From Bartonella florencae (lineage in GTDB: Bacteria; Pseudomonadota; Alphaproteobacteria; Rhizobiales; Rhizobiaceae): DNA of 64,000 nucleotides. A model generated the notes under the pieces. It did not search any database. It was not told the DNA's origin and worked only from the letters and a program-made list of their open reading frames with translations. A program made the translations under genes and the position numbers. Location of the stretch: contig NZ_HE997453.1 in NCBI RefSeq assembly GCF_000312525.1, positions 179,483-243,482 on the forward strand. The letters are read 5' to 3'. The first letter of the stretch is position 1; every line of letters starts with the position of its first letter. Below are positions 1-9,025 of the stretch, piece after piece.

Positions 1-500
1 CACAACTCTATGAAACAGAAAATGACTGGTCATTAGGCTATAAAGATAAAGTGGTTTTGCCCTTCAGTATTTCTGCTTTAAACAAAAATGTAAGTGGTAC
101 TTTCACTCTTGGATTATGCCATAAAATCTGTCTTCCATTCACTGTTAACTTTGATTTTCCTCCATCCGGTCAAAAAAACACACATCTCCCTCTCTCCTTG
201 TTAAAAAAAGCTCAAGATGCCTTACCCCGTACAACGCATCATGAATTTAAAATAAGCGCTGAAAAAGAAAAAGATACCCTCTTCATCAAAATACAAAATA
301 ACAACAAGGGTATACCTTCTGCTCTTTTTTTAGATGGAGGAGAAATGCAAATTGGGCCAGCCAAAAAAGTCAGTGAAAACACAGAATACACACTCTTTAG
401 CGCTCCACTTCATTTCATACCACATGAAGGAAACCACACAATTTTTTATACAATTTCTTTTAAAGATCATGCTTTCAGTGGAAAATTTATACTTTTATAG
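1..500 (+). CDS. DsbD N-terminal-like domain protein, C-terminal part (cut by left edge)
   Basis: The reading frame is open from base 3 to the TAG at 498-500, so this is the 3' part of a gene that begins outside the window. The visible 165 residues look like the periplasmic DsbD-type immunoglobulin-like domain found as a stand-alone protein in Rhizobiales. A CxxxC pair (GLCHKICLPF) sits where such domains carry their redox cysteines, followed by beta-rich sequence without membrane segments. A role in periplasmic thiol-disulfide exchange or cytochrome c maturation is an inference from family resemblance only. No start codon can be assigned: the GTG at 51 is internal to the open frame. It converges with rnhA across an AT-rich gap. 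Confidence 0.6.
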   Translation, partial: QLYETENDWSLGYKDKVVLPFSISALNKNVSGTFTLGLCHKICLPFTVNFDFPPSGQKNTHLPLSLLKKAQDALPRTTHHEFKISAEKEKDTLFIKIQNNNKGIPSALFLDGGEMQIGPAKKVSENTEYTLFSAPLHFIPHEGNHTIFYTISFKDHAFSGKFILL

Positions 501-896
501 ACAACATATTGACTTACAATGAGAATTTGTCATCTTGAACTTGCCCCAAATATGCTAAGATTTTCTTCATTTTAACCTTTCTTATATTGAAGCAATCAAA
601 ATCATTTGCTTGCATATCCCACACAAGATTTGCGTATAAACAAAAACGATTGAAGAAAAAATGTCTTTTATGAACCACCTCAAGTGTCAAAGACTATCGC
701 GGCATTTTAAACTAGCAAATAGTATGATGATAGTTTGTGTTTTCATCAACGTAAAGATGGTGCTACACAATAAATTTTACATTATACCATTCAGCAAGAG
801 CATTATGAATAAGTTCAGAAGAATTGAGAAATATTTCTTATCTGCAACAAACTTTTCTTTCTACCCATGATAAAAGTAGCAAAGCTTGTAAAAAAT
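501..896. other. intergenic region, no supported gene
   Basis: AT-rich gap between two convergent genes. It contains only short open frames (the longest, 661-870 on the plus strand, has no good ribosome binding site and no recognisable motif) and many stops in all frames. It could hold a decayed gene, but no frame gives a recognisable protein. Confidence 0.5.
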
Positions 897-1364
897 CTAT
901 TTTGAAAAATATCCATTTTCACGATATTCGGTAATTGCTTTGCGCGCCAAAACGTCTGCACGCTCATTATCTGGGTGTCCTGCGTGTCCTTTCACCCAAT
1001 GCCATCTGACCATATGACGAGAACACGCCTCTTCAAGAGCTTGCCACAACTCCATATTTTTTACAGGTTTCTTAGAGACAGTACGCCAATTATTTTTTTT
1101 CCAACCTTCAAGCCACATAGAAATACCGTTGCGTACATAAACAGAGTCCGTATAAAGATCGACAGAACAGGATTCCTTTAGCGCTTCCAATGCACAAATT
1201 GCTGCCATCAGTTCCATTTGATTGTTGGTGGTGTGCACTTTTCCACCATAAAGCTCACGTTCATGACCTTTCCAGCGTAAAATTGCTCCCCATCCACCAA
1301 TTCCAGGATTACCCGAACAAGCACCATCTGTATAAATTTCAACGACTTTTTGTTGATTTAACAT
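897..1364 (-). CDS. rnhA: ribonuclease HI
   Basis: Cleaves the RNA strand of RNA-DNA hybrids in the cytoplasm, removing R-loops and primers. From the chosen ATG at 1364 the protein is 155 residues, the same length as E. coli RNase HI, and all active-site residues are present: D13 ([11 protein letters not shown]), E51 (NNQMELMAA), D73 (LYTDS), H127 and D137 ([13 protein letters not shown]). An in-frame TTG at 1373 would add three residues and overlap the thrB stop; the ATG is preferred by family length. It is the last gene of the ctaB-ispH-thrB-rnhA minus-strand run and begins 5 bases after thrB, so it is probably co-transcribed. Confidence 0.97.
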   Translation of the reverse strand: MLNQQKVVEIYTDGACSGNPGIGGWGAILRWKGHERELYGGKVHTTNNQMELMAAICALEALKESCSVDLYTDSVYVRNGISMWLEGWKKNNWRTVSKKPVKNMELWQALEEACSRHMVRWHWVKGHAGHPDNERADVLARKAITEYRENGYFSK

Positions 1365-1369
1365 ACAAT

Positions 1370-2329
1370 TCAAAAACCCAATTCACTCAGTGAACCTATC
1401 TTACTGAAAAAACAAAGCTTGTGCCAATATTCCCATGGATCTTTCTTAATAACAAAGCTCTCTGGCGGTGTATTAAACCAATCATAAAGGCGCGTGAGCA
1501 AAAAACGTAAAGATGCACCACGTGCCAACAAAATCATTGCATTCAATTCTACGAGAAGCAATGGTCTTATTTTTTGATAATTTTCCAATAGTCGACGTGC
1601 TTTGGTAAGACTATAGGAATGGTCCGGTTCAAAACACCAAGCATTCAAGCAGATCGCTAAATCATAAGCCAAAAAATCATTACAAGCAAAATAGAAATCT
1701 ATAATACCACAAAGATGATGGTTCAAAAAAAACACATTATCATTAAATAAATCAGCATGAATAATGCCTGTGGGTAAACTTGACGGCCAATTTTCCTGTA
1801 AAAAAGCCAATTCCATATCAATTTTTTGCCCAAACTCTCTTAACAATGCATCTTTGCTCGTTTGGCAATGTTTCCACAATAACCTCCAATCCATCACAGA
1901 AAGGGTATTTTTACGACTAAGCGTAAAATCCTGTCCTGCTAAGTGCAATTGTGCTAAATGCGTTCCCACTTCACCACAATGATGTATATTAGCCTGGCGA
2001 ACCCACATTCCTTCTAGAAAAGTAATAATAGCAGCAGGACGTCCTGCTAATTCACCGATTATTGTTCCATCATTTTGTGCAACTGGTTGAGGACAAGGAA
2101 TTCCACGCTGGTTTAAATGTTGCATAAGACTGCAAAAAAAAGGCAAATCATCTTTTGCAATACGTTTTTCATAAAGTGTTAGAACAAATCTCCCTTCTGT
2201 TGTATAAAGCATAAAATTAGAATTCTCTATCCCTTCCTCTATGCCTTGATAAGACACAAGTGAACCTATCGAATAACGTGTCAAAAATATCTTCAAATCA
2301 TTTGGTTGAATATCTGTATAAACTGCCAT
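1370..2329 (-). CDS. thrB: homoserine kinase, APH-fold (ThrB type II)
   Basis: Phosphorylates L-homoserine to O-phosphohomoserine for threonine synthesis. The 319-residue protein is the aminoglycoside-phosphotransferase-fold homoserine kinase typical of Rhizobiales, not the GHMP type of enterics. The catalytic loop [14 protein letters not shown] and the metal-binding segment [11 protein letters not shown] are both visible in the second half. Its ATG overlaps the ispH stop in a TAATG junction, implying translational coupling. Threonine synthase is not in the window; aspartate kinase, the first step of the same pathway, lies far away at 46.8-48.0 kb. Confidence 0.95.
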   Translation of the reverse strand: MAVYTDIQPNDLKIFLTRYSIGSLVSYQGIEEGIENSNFMLYTTEGRFVLTLYEKRIAKDDLPFFCSLMQHLNQRGIPCPQPVAQNDGTIIGELAGRPAAIITFLEGMWVRQANIHHCGEVGTHLAQLHLAGQDFTLSRKNTLSVMDWRLLWKHCQTSKDALLREFGQKIDMELAFLQENWPSSLPTGIIHADLFNDNVFFLNHHLCGIIDFYFACNDFLAYDLAICLNAWCFEPDHSYSLTKARRLLENYQKIRPLLLVELNAMILLARGASLRFLLTRLYDWFNTPPESFVIKKDPWEYWHKLCFFSKIGSLSELGF

Positions 2330-3384
2330 TACTTCGCTTTCGTTACAGGCATGATTGTACCCTGATTTTCATTTTTTAGTGTCTCAGCTCCACCATTCAC
2401 AAAAGCCATATCTTGAGGTGTTAAAGCGATATCACGTAATTCGCGACTCACCAAAAATGTTTCTGTTTCTACTGCTGTTTCTGCCAATTCTATTGTAACA
2501 TCATAACGTTTACGAAAAGCTGAAATAATTTCATCAATAATAATCTCAGGAGCAGAAGCTCCCGCTGAAAGACTTATAATGGAAAGAGCACCTAGATGAT
2601 CAAAATCTATTTCATCGGCACGCTGAACTAAAACCGCCCGCTGTGCACCAAACCTTTCAGCAACCTCTACCAAACGTCGCGAATTAGAAGAATTTGGTGC
2701 TCCAACAATCAAAAATAAATCGCTTCCCCTTGCTGCTAATTTAACTGCATCTTGTCGATTTGTGGTAGCGTAACAAATTGATTCGGCAGCTGGAGCCTCC
2801 AATGTAGGAAAACGTCGATATAGTACATCAAGAACTTCTGCCGTATCTTCAACAGAAAGTGTTGTTTGCGTTACAAATCCTAATTTATCTGGATCATCTG
2901 GTTGATAATGTAAAGCATCTTCCATCGTTTCGATTAATGTCACACTCCCCTTTTCAAGCTGTCCCATTGTTCCTATTACCTCAGGATGACCAGAATGGCC
3001 AATCAATATAACATGACGGCCATGACGTTGATGCCGTATCGCTTGTTTATGAACTTTAGAAACCAATGGACATGTTGCATCGAGATAAAACAAATTATAA
3101 TGGCGTGCCTCTTCTAGTACAGATTTCGGCACACCGTGAGCAGAAAATACTACAGGTTGACCACGGTGTTTTTCTGGAATCTCATCAAGTTCTTCAACAA
3201 AAACAGCGCCACGTTGCTGTAATCCTTCAACCACATAGCGGTTGTGTACAATTTCATGACGAACATACACTGGAGCGCCATATTTTTTTAAGGCAAGAAG
3301 AACAATCTGAATAGCACGATCAACCCCTGCACAAAATCCACGCGGACCACAAAGACGGATTGTTAAAGGAGGAAGTATAGACAT
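2329..3384 (-). CDS. ispH: 4-hydroxy-3-methylbut-2-enyl diphosphate reductase
   Basis: Last step of the MEP isoprenoid pathway: reduces HMBPP to IPP and DMAPP with an iron-sulfur cluster. The 351-residue protein has the N-terminal GPRGFCAGVDRAI motif with the first cluster cysteine at C18, the second in LDATCPLVSKVHKQA and the third in SICYATTNRQ. The substrate-binding GHSGHPEVIGTMGQ and TQTTLS motifs are also present. Family length is about 310-350, so it is complete. It overlaps thrB by one base. The pathway's dxs and ispE also lie in this window but in other transcription units. Confidence 0.97.
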   Translation of the reverse strand: MSILPPLTIRLCGPRGFCAGVDRAIQIVLLALKKYGAPVYVRHEIVHNRYVVEGLQQRGAVFVEELDEIPEKHRGQPVVFSAHGVPKSVLEEARHYNLFYLDATCPLVSKVHKQAIRHQRHGRHVILIGHSGHPEVIGTMGQLEKGSVTLIETMEDALHYQPDDPDKLGFVTQTTLSVEDTAEVLDVLYRRFPTLEAPAAESICYATTNRQDAVKLAARGSDLFLIVGAPNSSNSRRLVEVAERFGAQRAVLVQRADEIDFDHLGALSIISLSAGASAPEIIIDEIISAFRKRYDVTIELAETAVETETFLVSRELRDIALTPQDMAFVNGGAETLKNENQGTIMPVTKAK

Positions 3385-3556
3385 AAACCATCCTTAATAT
3401 CTCTAACTTTAAGCATATGTTCAAAAAAATTATTTCTATCTACTACATAAACAGTGAAAAGAAACGATTGGCAATACCATATGCGTCTCATAATGTATCT
3501 CTAGGGTATTTTCTTCAGGAAAAGCTCTTTCAAGTTTTTTCTTTCATCTCGCACTC

Positions 3557-4501
3557 TTAGATAGTGATAAAAGACCAAACAAGGGATTCAATCAAGAGAA
3601 CTCCAAAGAGAGCAGCTAAATAAAATAACGAAAAGAAAAACAATTTTTTTGCCATCAAAATGGTTCCATCATGCGTGTCTGCTTTCCATAAGCGATAGGC
3701 AAAATAAACAAACACAATGCTCAAAATTGTTGAAAAAATACTATAAAAAACTCCTGCAAAACCGGTAACACAGGGGCCGGCAGCACATATTGCCATAAGA
3801 ATGGTATAAAATAAAATCTGTTTTTTTGTTGAATATTCACCTCGTACATTAGGCATCATAGGGATACCCGCTGCTTCATAATCAAGAGATGAAAAAAGAG
3901 AAAGAGACCAAAAATGTGGTGGAGTCCACATAAAAATGATTAAAAATAATAAAAAGCTCTCAATACTCACTGTGCCCGTTGTCGCAGCCCATCCAATCAT
4001 TGGTGGAAAAGCTCCAGACGCACCACCAATAACAATGTTTTGCGGCGTTATACGCTTTAGCAAAATTGTATAGATAACAACATAAAAGAAAATTGTGAAT
4101 GCAAGAAAAAATGCTGCAAACCAATTAATAAAGATCCCCATAGTCAATACCGAAAACATCGATAAAACCATACCAAAAATAAACGCCCTCTTGAGACTGA
4201 TTTTACCCATTGGGATGGGACGATTTTTGGTACGCTCCATCACGGCATCAATGTCAGCATCGTACCACATATTAAGTGCCCCCGCTGCACCTCCACCCAC
4301 AGCAATACAAAAGATTGCTAAAAAACCATAAAACGGATGAATGGAAACAGGCGAGACCACCAAACCAACCAGAGCTGTAAAGACAACAAGCGACATAACC
4401 CGTGGTTTTAATAACGTGATATAATCACCGATAGTGGACTTTGGTGGAATTGATTTACCACTTGCAACCGATAATTCTCCTGAAACAGACATCCCACTCA
4501 A
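3557..4501 (-). CDS. ctaB: heme O synthase (protoheme IX farnesyltransferase)
   Basis: Transfers a farnesyl group to heme b, making heme O for heme-copper terminal oxidases; an integral inner-membrane enzyme. The 314-residue protein is a UbiA-superfamily prenyltransferase with about nine hydrophobic segments, the first Asp-rich motif NMWYDADIDAVMERTKNRP around residues 77-95, and LLKRITPQNIVIGGASGAFP typical of CyoE/CtaB. No oxidase structural gene is adjacent, which is unusual because rhizobial ctaB normally lies inside the coxBA-ctaB-ctaG-ctaE cluster. The neighbours ispH, thrB, rnhA on one side and tldD on the other are those that flank that cluster in rhizobia, as I recall, so ctaB appears to be a survivor of a deletion. 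Confidence 0.95.
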   Translation of the reverse strand: MSGMSVSGELSVASGKSIPPKSTIGDYITLLKPRVMSLVVFTALVGLVVSPVSIHPFYGFLAIFCIAVGGGAAGALNMWYDADIDAVMERTKNRPIPMGKISLKRAFIFGMVLSMFSVLTMGIFINWFAAFFLAFTIFFYVVIYTILLKRITPQNIVIGGASGAFPPMIGWAATTGTVSIESFLLFLIIFMWTPPHFWSLSLFSSLDYEAAGIPMMPNVRGEYSTKKQILFYTILMAICAAGPCVTGFAGVFYSIFSTILSIVFVYFAYRLWKADTHDGTILMAKKLFFFSLFYLAALFGVLLIESLVWSFITI

Positions 4502-4896
4502 AGACCTTTTTCATTTTTGTCATCCACAAACAAATACTGTTTGGCATATGGGAATGACCAATTAATATTATAGCTCTTTTGAGAACTAGAACACCTCTAC
4601 ATATCCCCTAAAAACAAAAAGAAACATTTGCAACAAAAATATGTTTTCTCAGTACATTATTTCTTATAGTGCAAATGTACCATAAAAAAATATTCCACCA
4701 AACATTATAGAGTAACGCTAAAAACCTTATCTGATACGATAGCCTTGTTTTTCTTTCCTTTTTATTGCGTGCGTAGAGATTAATATGTTTGGGTAAAAAA
4801 TGGTTTTGTGTTACAGTGTTGTCATTTCGCTTCGAGTATTTATTTTTATGTAAAGCTATACATTAAGAGTGTATGGTAAGCTAGTTAGGGTTTTCT
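4502..4896. promoter_or_regulatory. divergent control region between ctaB and the IalB-family gene
   Basis: A 395-base AT-rich gap between two divergently read genes must carry both promoters. A perfect 7-base inverted repeat (GTACATT at 4652-4658, AATGTAC at 4674-4680, 15-base spacer) could be an operator for a dimeric regulator. No -35/-10 pair is clear enough to place. Confidence 0.35.
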
Positions 4897-5436
4897 GTGG
4901 TACTTTATAAATTATTTAAAAATTTTTTTTCTTTTGCTGTTATTATTTGCACACTCTGTAGTATTTCCTTCAACCATGCTACTGCACAAACCTCTCATGT
5001 GCAAAATGTGCCTGCCCCACAAACATATGGTGCATGGACAAAAGTTTGTTCTCTGCCACCAGGAACACCTAATATACAATGTGAAATTGTACAAAATGTA
5101 CACACACAAAATCGCCATGATATTACTCTGCGCGTTACATTTTATAAACTTCCTAAAAATCAAGGAGCTTTGATGCGTGTTTTTGTTCCTATTCGCGTGG
5201 AATTGCGCCCTGGTGTTGGACTTAAAATTGATGATAAAAATATGGGAAGGCTAGAATATCGTCGCTGTCTTGGTGATAATTGTGTTGCTGAAGCTGTTCT
5301 TAAAGACGACATATTGCAGCTCTTTTTTAAAGGGAAGATGGCGACTTACTTTATTTTCACAACACCTGAGCAAGCAATTGGAGGACTCGTTGATCTCAAC
5401 GGCCTTAGTGATGCTTATGCAACTCTGCCAACATAA
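4897..5436 (+). CDS. invasion-associated locus B (IalB) family protein
   Basis: Predicted exported protein of the IalB family, found in Rhizobiales and named after the Bartonella erythrocyte-invasion factor IalB. The 179 residues begin with a signal peptide (basic VLYKLFKNFF, hydrophobic core to about residue 25, cleavage likely near NHATAQ). The mature part starts with the family pattern YGAWTKVC followed by a second cysteine (IQCEIVQ), and later has CLGDNC. The start is GTG at 4897: the upstream in-frame ATG at 4873 is followed by a stop. It stands alone upstream of tldD. In rhizobia a gene of this family also neighbours tldD, so a general periplasmic role is as likely as a specific virulence role. 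Confidence 0.85.
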   Translation: MVLYKLFKNFFSFAVIICTLCSISFNHATAQTSHVQNVPAPQTYGAWTKVCSLPPGTPNIQCEIVQNVHTQNRHDITLRVTFYKLPKNQGALMRVFVPIRVELRPGVGLKIDDKNMGRLEYRRCLGDNCVAEAVLKDDILQLFFKGKMATYFIFTTPEQAIGGLVDLNGLSDAYATLPT

Positions 5437-5538
5437 TAAAATTTTTGTATACTCAATGATTTAAACTTTATAGCGCGCTTCACAGCTTCTTAAGCACAAA
5501 AAATCTTTCTCAGCACCTCATGAAATAGGATAATGATT

Positions 5539-6957
5539 ATGAAATCGCTTATTGATCATTTTGATATTGCTTCATCTCAAGTGCAATCACTTGTACAAGA
5601 AACGCTTCGTCATGCTGATGATGGAGAGCTTTATCTAGAATATACAGAAAGCGAAGCTCTTTTATTTGACAATGGACAACTCAAAAATGGCTCATTTCAT
5701 CAAGATATGGGATTTGGTCTGCGCGTTGTTGCTGGAGAAGCTACCGGATATGCGCACTCTAGTGAATTATCAATAGCTGCACTCAAACGTGCTAGTGAAG
5801 CAGCAAAAGCTGTTACCTATCATAATCATGCTGGGCCTTATAGCATAGCACCACAAAAAACAAACAAAAGACTTTACCAACCACATAATCCACTTGGTAG
5901 TCCATCCTTTGAAGAAAAAAGTACACTTTTACAAAAAATTGATGCTTATTTACGGGCTAAAAATGATAAATTGCATCAAGTTACTGTTGCTCTTTCCGGC
6001 TCATTACAACATGTTGAAATTTTACGGGCAGACGGGCATCTGGTTCGTGATGTGCGTCCTCTTGTACGTCTTTCTATATCTGTGGTTGCGGCTGAAGGTA
6101 ATCGGCGTGAAAATGGCTTTTATGGATGTGGCGGGCGACAAGCATTTAGCCGATTCATTGATGAAGAAAATTGGAAACATGCTGCTGATGAAGCTTTGCG
6201 TATGGCTCTTATAAACTTACAAGCAGAAGCAGCTCCAGCAGGGACATTTGATGTTGTCTTAGCGAATGGATGGCCAGGCGTTATGCTTCATGAAGCTGTA
6301 GGTCATGGCTTGGAAGGTGATTTTAATCGTAAAAAAACTTCTGCTTTTTCTGAACTTTTAGGCCAACAGGTTGCCGCAAAAGGTGTTACAGTTGTTGATG
6401 ATGGAACAATTCCCCAGTGTCGTGGTTCACTCACCATTGATGATGAAGGTACTCCATCAGGATATAACGTTCTTATTGAAGATGGAAAGCTTATTGGCTT
6501 TATGCAAGACAGGCTCAATGCTCGGCTTATGGGGATGAAGCCAACAGGAAATGGACGTCGTGAATCCTATGCACATGCGCCAATGCCAAGGATGACCAAT
6601 ACCATGATGCTAGGAGGAGACAAAACGCCTGAAGAAATTTTGTCCTCACTCAAAAATGGTATTTATGCTGTTTCATTCGGCGGAGGACAAGTTGATATCA
6701 CTTCTGGAAAATTCGTCTTTGAATGCACTGAAGCATATCGAGTGGAGCAAGGCAAAATTGTAGCCCCCATAAAAGGTGCAACCCTTATCGGAAATGGACC
6801 CGATGCTATGAAACGTATCACAATGATTGGTAATGATAGCAAACTTGATAATGGTATCGGTATGTGTGGAAAAGCTGGACAAAATGTTCCTGTGGGCGTT
6901 GGACAACCTCATTTGCGAATTAATAATATGACAATTGGTGGAACAGCACTGTCATGA
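5539..6957 (+). CDS. tldD: metalloprotease TldD
   Basis: Zinc-dependent protease of the TldD/TldE (PmbA) pair, which processes peptides such as microcins and CcdA; its housekeeping substrate is unsettled. The active-site motif HEAVGHGLEGDFNRK (HExxxH) lies near residue 255, and the family's N-terminal substrate domain (SEALLFDNGQLK, GFGLRVVAGEATGYAHS) is intact. About 472 residues match the usual length. I chose ATG 5539 because the ribosome binding site AGGA sits 8 bases before it; ATG 5533 is too close to that site. In Rhizobiales tldD usually precedes coxB; here it is followed by a convergent RNA methyltransferase instead. Confidence 0.96.
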   Translation: MKSLIDHFDIASSQVQSLVQETLRHADDGELYLEYTESEALLFDNGQLKNGSFHQDMGFGLRVVAGEATGYAHSSELSIAALKRASEAAKAVTYHNHAGPYSIAPQKTNKRLYQPHNPLGSPSFEEKSTLLQKIDAYLRAKNDKLHQVTVALSGSLQHVEILRADGHLVRDVRPLVRLSISVVAAEGNRRENGFYGCGGRQAFSRFIDEENWKHAADEALRMALINLQAEAAPAGTFDVVLANGWPGVMLHEAVGHGLEGDFNRKKTSAFSELLGQQVAAKGVTVVDDGTIPQCRGSLTIDDEGTPSGYNVLIEDGKLIGFMQDRLNARLMGMKPTGNGRRESYAHAPMPRMTNTMMLGGDKTPEEILSSLKNGIYAVSFGGGQVDITSGKFVFECTEAYRVEQGKIVAPIKGATLIGNGPDAMKRITMIGNDSKLDNGIGMCGKAGQNVPVGVGQPHLRINNMTIGGTALS

Positions 6958-6965
6958 AATATACC

Positions 6966-6984
6966 CCTTTAATCTTGTTAAAGG
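6966..6984. terminator. possible bidirectional terminator between tldD and the RNA methyltransferase
   Basis: Perfect 7-bp inverted repeat CCTTTAA / TTAAAGG with a 5-base loop, 8 bases after the tldD stop and 38 bases past the convergent gene's stop. The stem is AT-rich and there is no long T run, so the call is weak. Confidence 0.35.
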
Positions 6985-7021
6985 ATTCTTAATGGAATTT
7001 TAAAAAGCCTCTTCATTGTGG

Positions 7022-8275
7022 CTAAAGCTTCCAGCCTGATTTTGCTTTTCGCTTACTTAAAAGGGCAACAACTTCAACATGTGGTGTCCATAAAAATTGA
7101 TCTATCGGTATAACTTTTTCTACTGTATAGCCACCGGCGATAAGCAGAGATAAATCACGCGCAAATGTAAGAGGATTACACGAAATTGCCACTATACGGG
7201 GTATTGTTGCCTTAGCCAGTTCACGTACTTGCTCTTCCGCACCAGCACGCGGAGGATCAAAAACAACAGATTCAAAACGTTCAAGTTCCCTCACAGAGAG
7301 TGGACGGCGAAAAAGATCGCGTTTTTCACAAGTTACGGTTTTTAAATCCCTTGCAAAACGTGCGGCTGAACTTAAGTTTTTTAATGCTTTCTCATCATTC
7401 TCTACCGCATGAACATTCATCTTTTTAGCCATACGTAAAGCAAATGTACCCACCCCTGAAAACAAATCAAGAACATTCTTTGCTTTTTTTAAATGAGTCA
7501 AAATAATATTGCCCATCATATTTTCTGCTTCAGATGTTGCTTGGAGAAATCCGCCTGCAGGAAATTCAACACAGACATCTCCGAAGTAAATTAATGGTTT
7601 TTCTCGTTCAACCAAAACTTCATCTTCAACAGATAAACGTGTAATTCCACATGCAAGAGCTGTATGAACCATTTTCTGACGAAGTGATTCATGGCGTATA
7701 ATATAACCACTTAAAGCAACATCTAAACCATTTGCAACATATGTTATCGTTATGTGAAATCGTTTGGCATGATTGCTTAAATGAGCACAGAGCTTCCTGA
7801 TATCACCAAGTTTAGATAGTATTTGTGAACAACTTACTGGACACTCTTTAAGAGAAACAATTTCATGAGAGAGATGACGATTAAATCCGACTTTCTGACC
7901 TTGTGGTGTCATAGATGCCGTGAGAGTGATTCGTCGACGACTATAGGGAGTGGAACCTATTAAAGGTGAAACAGCAAGATCAAGTTTATATTCTTTCAGG
8001 GCATCAACAACCAGTTGTCTCTTCCATTTGTGATAAGAATCGATATGCCAATGTTGCAGTGTACATCCGCCACATTCTCCAAAATGTTGGCAGAGAGCAT
8101 CAATGCGTTCTGGTGATTTTTTCTTTAATGCTACAAGTTTGGCATATTTTCCATGAACGGCGATCTCAGCGCATTCCCCTGGTAAAGTAAAAGGAACATA
8201 AACAAAGTCATGCAATGTTTTGATAACACCATAACCATTTACCCCAATATGGTCGATTATGACATTGTCATTCAC
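7022..8275 (-). CDS. RlmD/TrmA-type 23S rRNA (uracil-5)-methyltransferase
   Basis: SAM-dependent RNA m5U methyltransferase with an iron-sulfur cluster. The 417-residue protein has a TRAM-like N-terminal region, then the cluster cysteines C62, C68 and C71 (CQHFGECGGC) and a fourth in KECPVSC. The SAM motif is VLDLFSGVGTFALRMA, followed by FDPPRAGA and the catalytic AISCNPLTFARDL. Whether it modifies U747, U1939 or tRNA U54 cannot be told from sequence alone. It overlaps tlyA by 4 bases (ATGA) and closes the xseB-dxs-tlyA run, an order I recall from other Rhizobiales. Confidence 0.9.
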   Translation of the reverse strand: MNDNVIIDHIGVNGYGVIKTLHDFVYVPFTLPGECAEIAVHGKYAKLVALKKKSPERIDALCQHFGECGGCTLQHWHIDSYHKWKRQLVVDALKEYKLDLAVSPLIGSTPYSRRRITLTASMTPQGQKVGFNRHLSHEIVSLKECPVSCSQILSKLGDIRKLCAHLSNHAKRFHITITYVANGLDVALSGYIIRHESLRQKMVHTALACGITRLSVEDEVLVEREKPLIYFGDVCVEFPAGGFLQATSEAENMMGNIILTHLKKAKNVLDLFSGVGTFALRMAKKMNVHAVENDEKALKNLSSAARFARDLKTVTCEKRDLFRRPLSVRELERFESVVFDPPRAGAEEQVRELAKATIPRIVAISCNPLTFARDLSLLIAGGYTVEKVIPIDQFLWTPHVEVVALLSKRKAKSGWKL

Positions 8276-9018
8276 TGTTGTTTTTCTCCAAATAACAAAT
8301 ATTCCAAATTGCCATCACCACCTACAATCGGTGAGGGAAGCAAAGCTTTTGCACTCCATCCTCTTTGCGTACTGAGCCAATCAAAAAGCTTTTCAGCAGT
8401 TTCTCTAGCCATTGACGGATCTTTTAATACTCCACCCTTACCAAGATATTGACGACCAACCTCAAATTGAGGCTTTACCAATAAAACAGCTTGAGCACCC
8501 CTTTTGGCTAAAGACAAAACAGGAGGTAATGCAAGTTTGAGGGAAATAAAGCTGACATCTGAAACAATAAGATCTATTTCCCGTCCGCTTAAATGTTCTG
8601 GTTTTAAATCCCTCACATTTAAGCCTTCTAATAAGGTTATCGCACCATTGTTCGATAAACGTGCATCTAATTGATGATGACCGACATCAACAGCAATAAC
8701 ATGCGCTACTCCACGTTCTAAGAGAACTTGTGTAAAACCACCTGTTGATGCACCAATATCAATAGCAGTCACTTTATCCGTTATAATTGGAAATGTATCA
8801 AGTGCACTGATCAATTTTAATGCCGCACGTGAAACATAATTTTGTGCCGGATCGCAAACGATAATCTCTGCATCATCAGAAATGATTTGCCCAGCTTTTA
8901 AAATGATTTCACCATTAACTTTAACGGTTTTACGTATAATCGCATCACGTGCTCGAGAGCGTGTTTTAAAAAAGTTTTTTTCAACTAAAAAAATATCCAG
9001 CCTTTTTCCGGCAATCAT
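8272..9018 (-). CDS. tlyA: TlyA family rRNA (cytidine-2'-O)-methyltransferase
   Basis: Member of the hemolysin A/TlyA family, which 2'-O-methylates cytidines in rRNA; the name hemolysin is historical. The protein has an N-terminal S4 RNA-binding domain (KRLDIFLVEKNFFKTRSRAR) and an FtsJ/RrmJ-like methyltransferase domain with DIGASTGGFTQVLLERG and LIVSDVSFISL. The frame is open upstream to 9099, but that extension would run into dxs. The ATG at 9018 starts right at the S4 domain and gives 248 residues, the family norm. It begins 7 bases after the dxs stop. Confidence 0.93.
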   Translation of the reverse strand: MIAGKRLDIFLVEKNFFKTRSRARDAIIRKTVKVNGEIILKAGQIISDDAEIIVCDPAQNYVSRAALKLISALDTFPIITDKVTAIDIGASTGGFTQVLLERGVAHVIAVDVGHHQLDARLSNNGAITLLEGLNVRDLKPEHLSGREIDLIVSDVSFISLKLALPPVLSLAKRGAQAVLLVKPQFEVGRQYLGKGGVLKDPSMARETAEKLFDWLSTQRGWSAKALLPSPIVGGDGNLEYLLFGEKQQ

Positions 9019-9025
9019 CTTACAC

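Noticed and set aside
661-870. 69-codon plus-strand frame before rnhA
   Set aside because: Composition and lack of a proper start signal suggest chance; the other frames show stops and no recognisable remnant.
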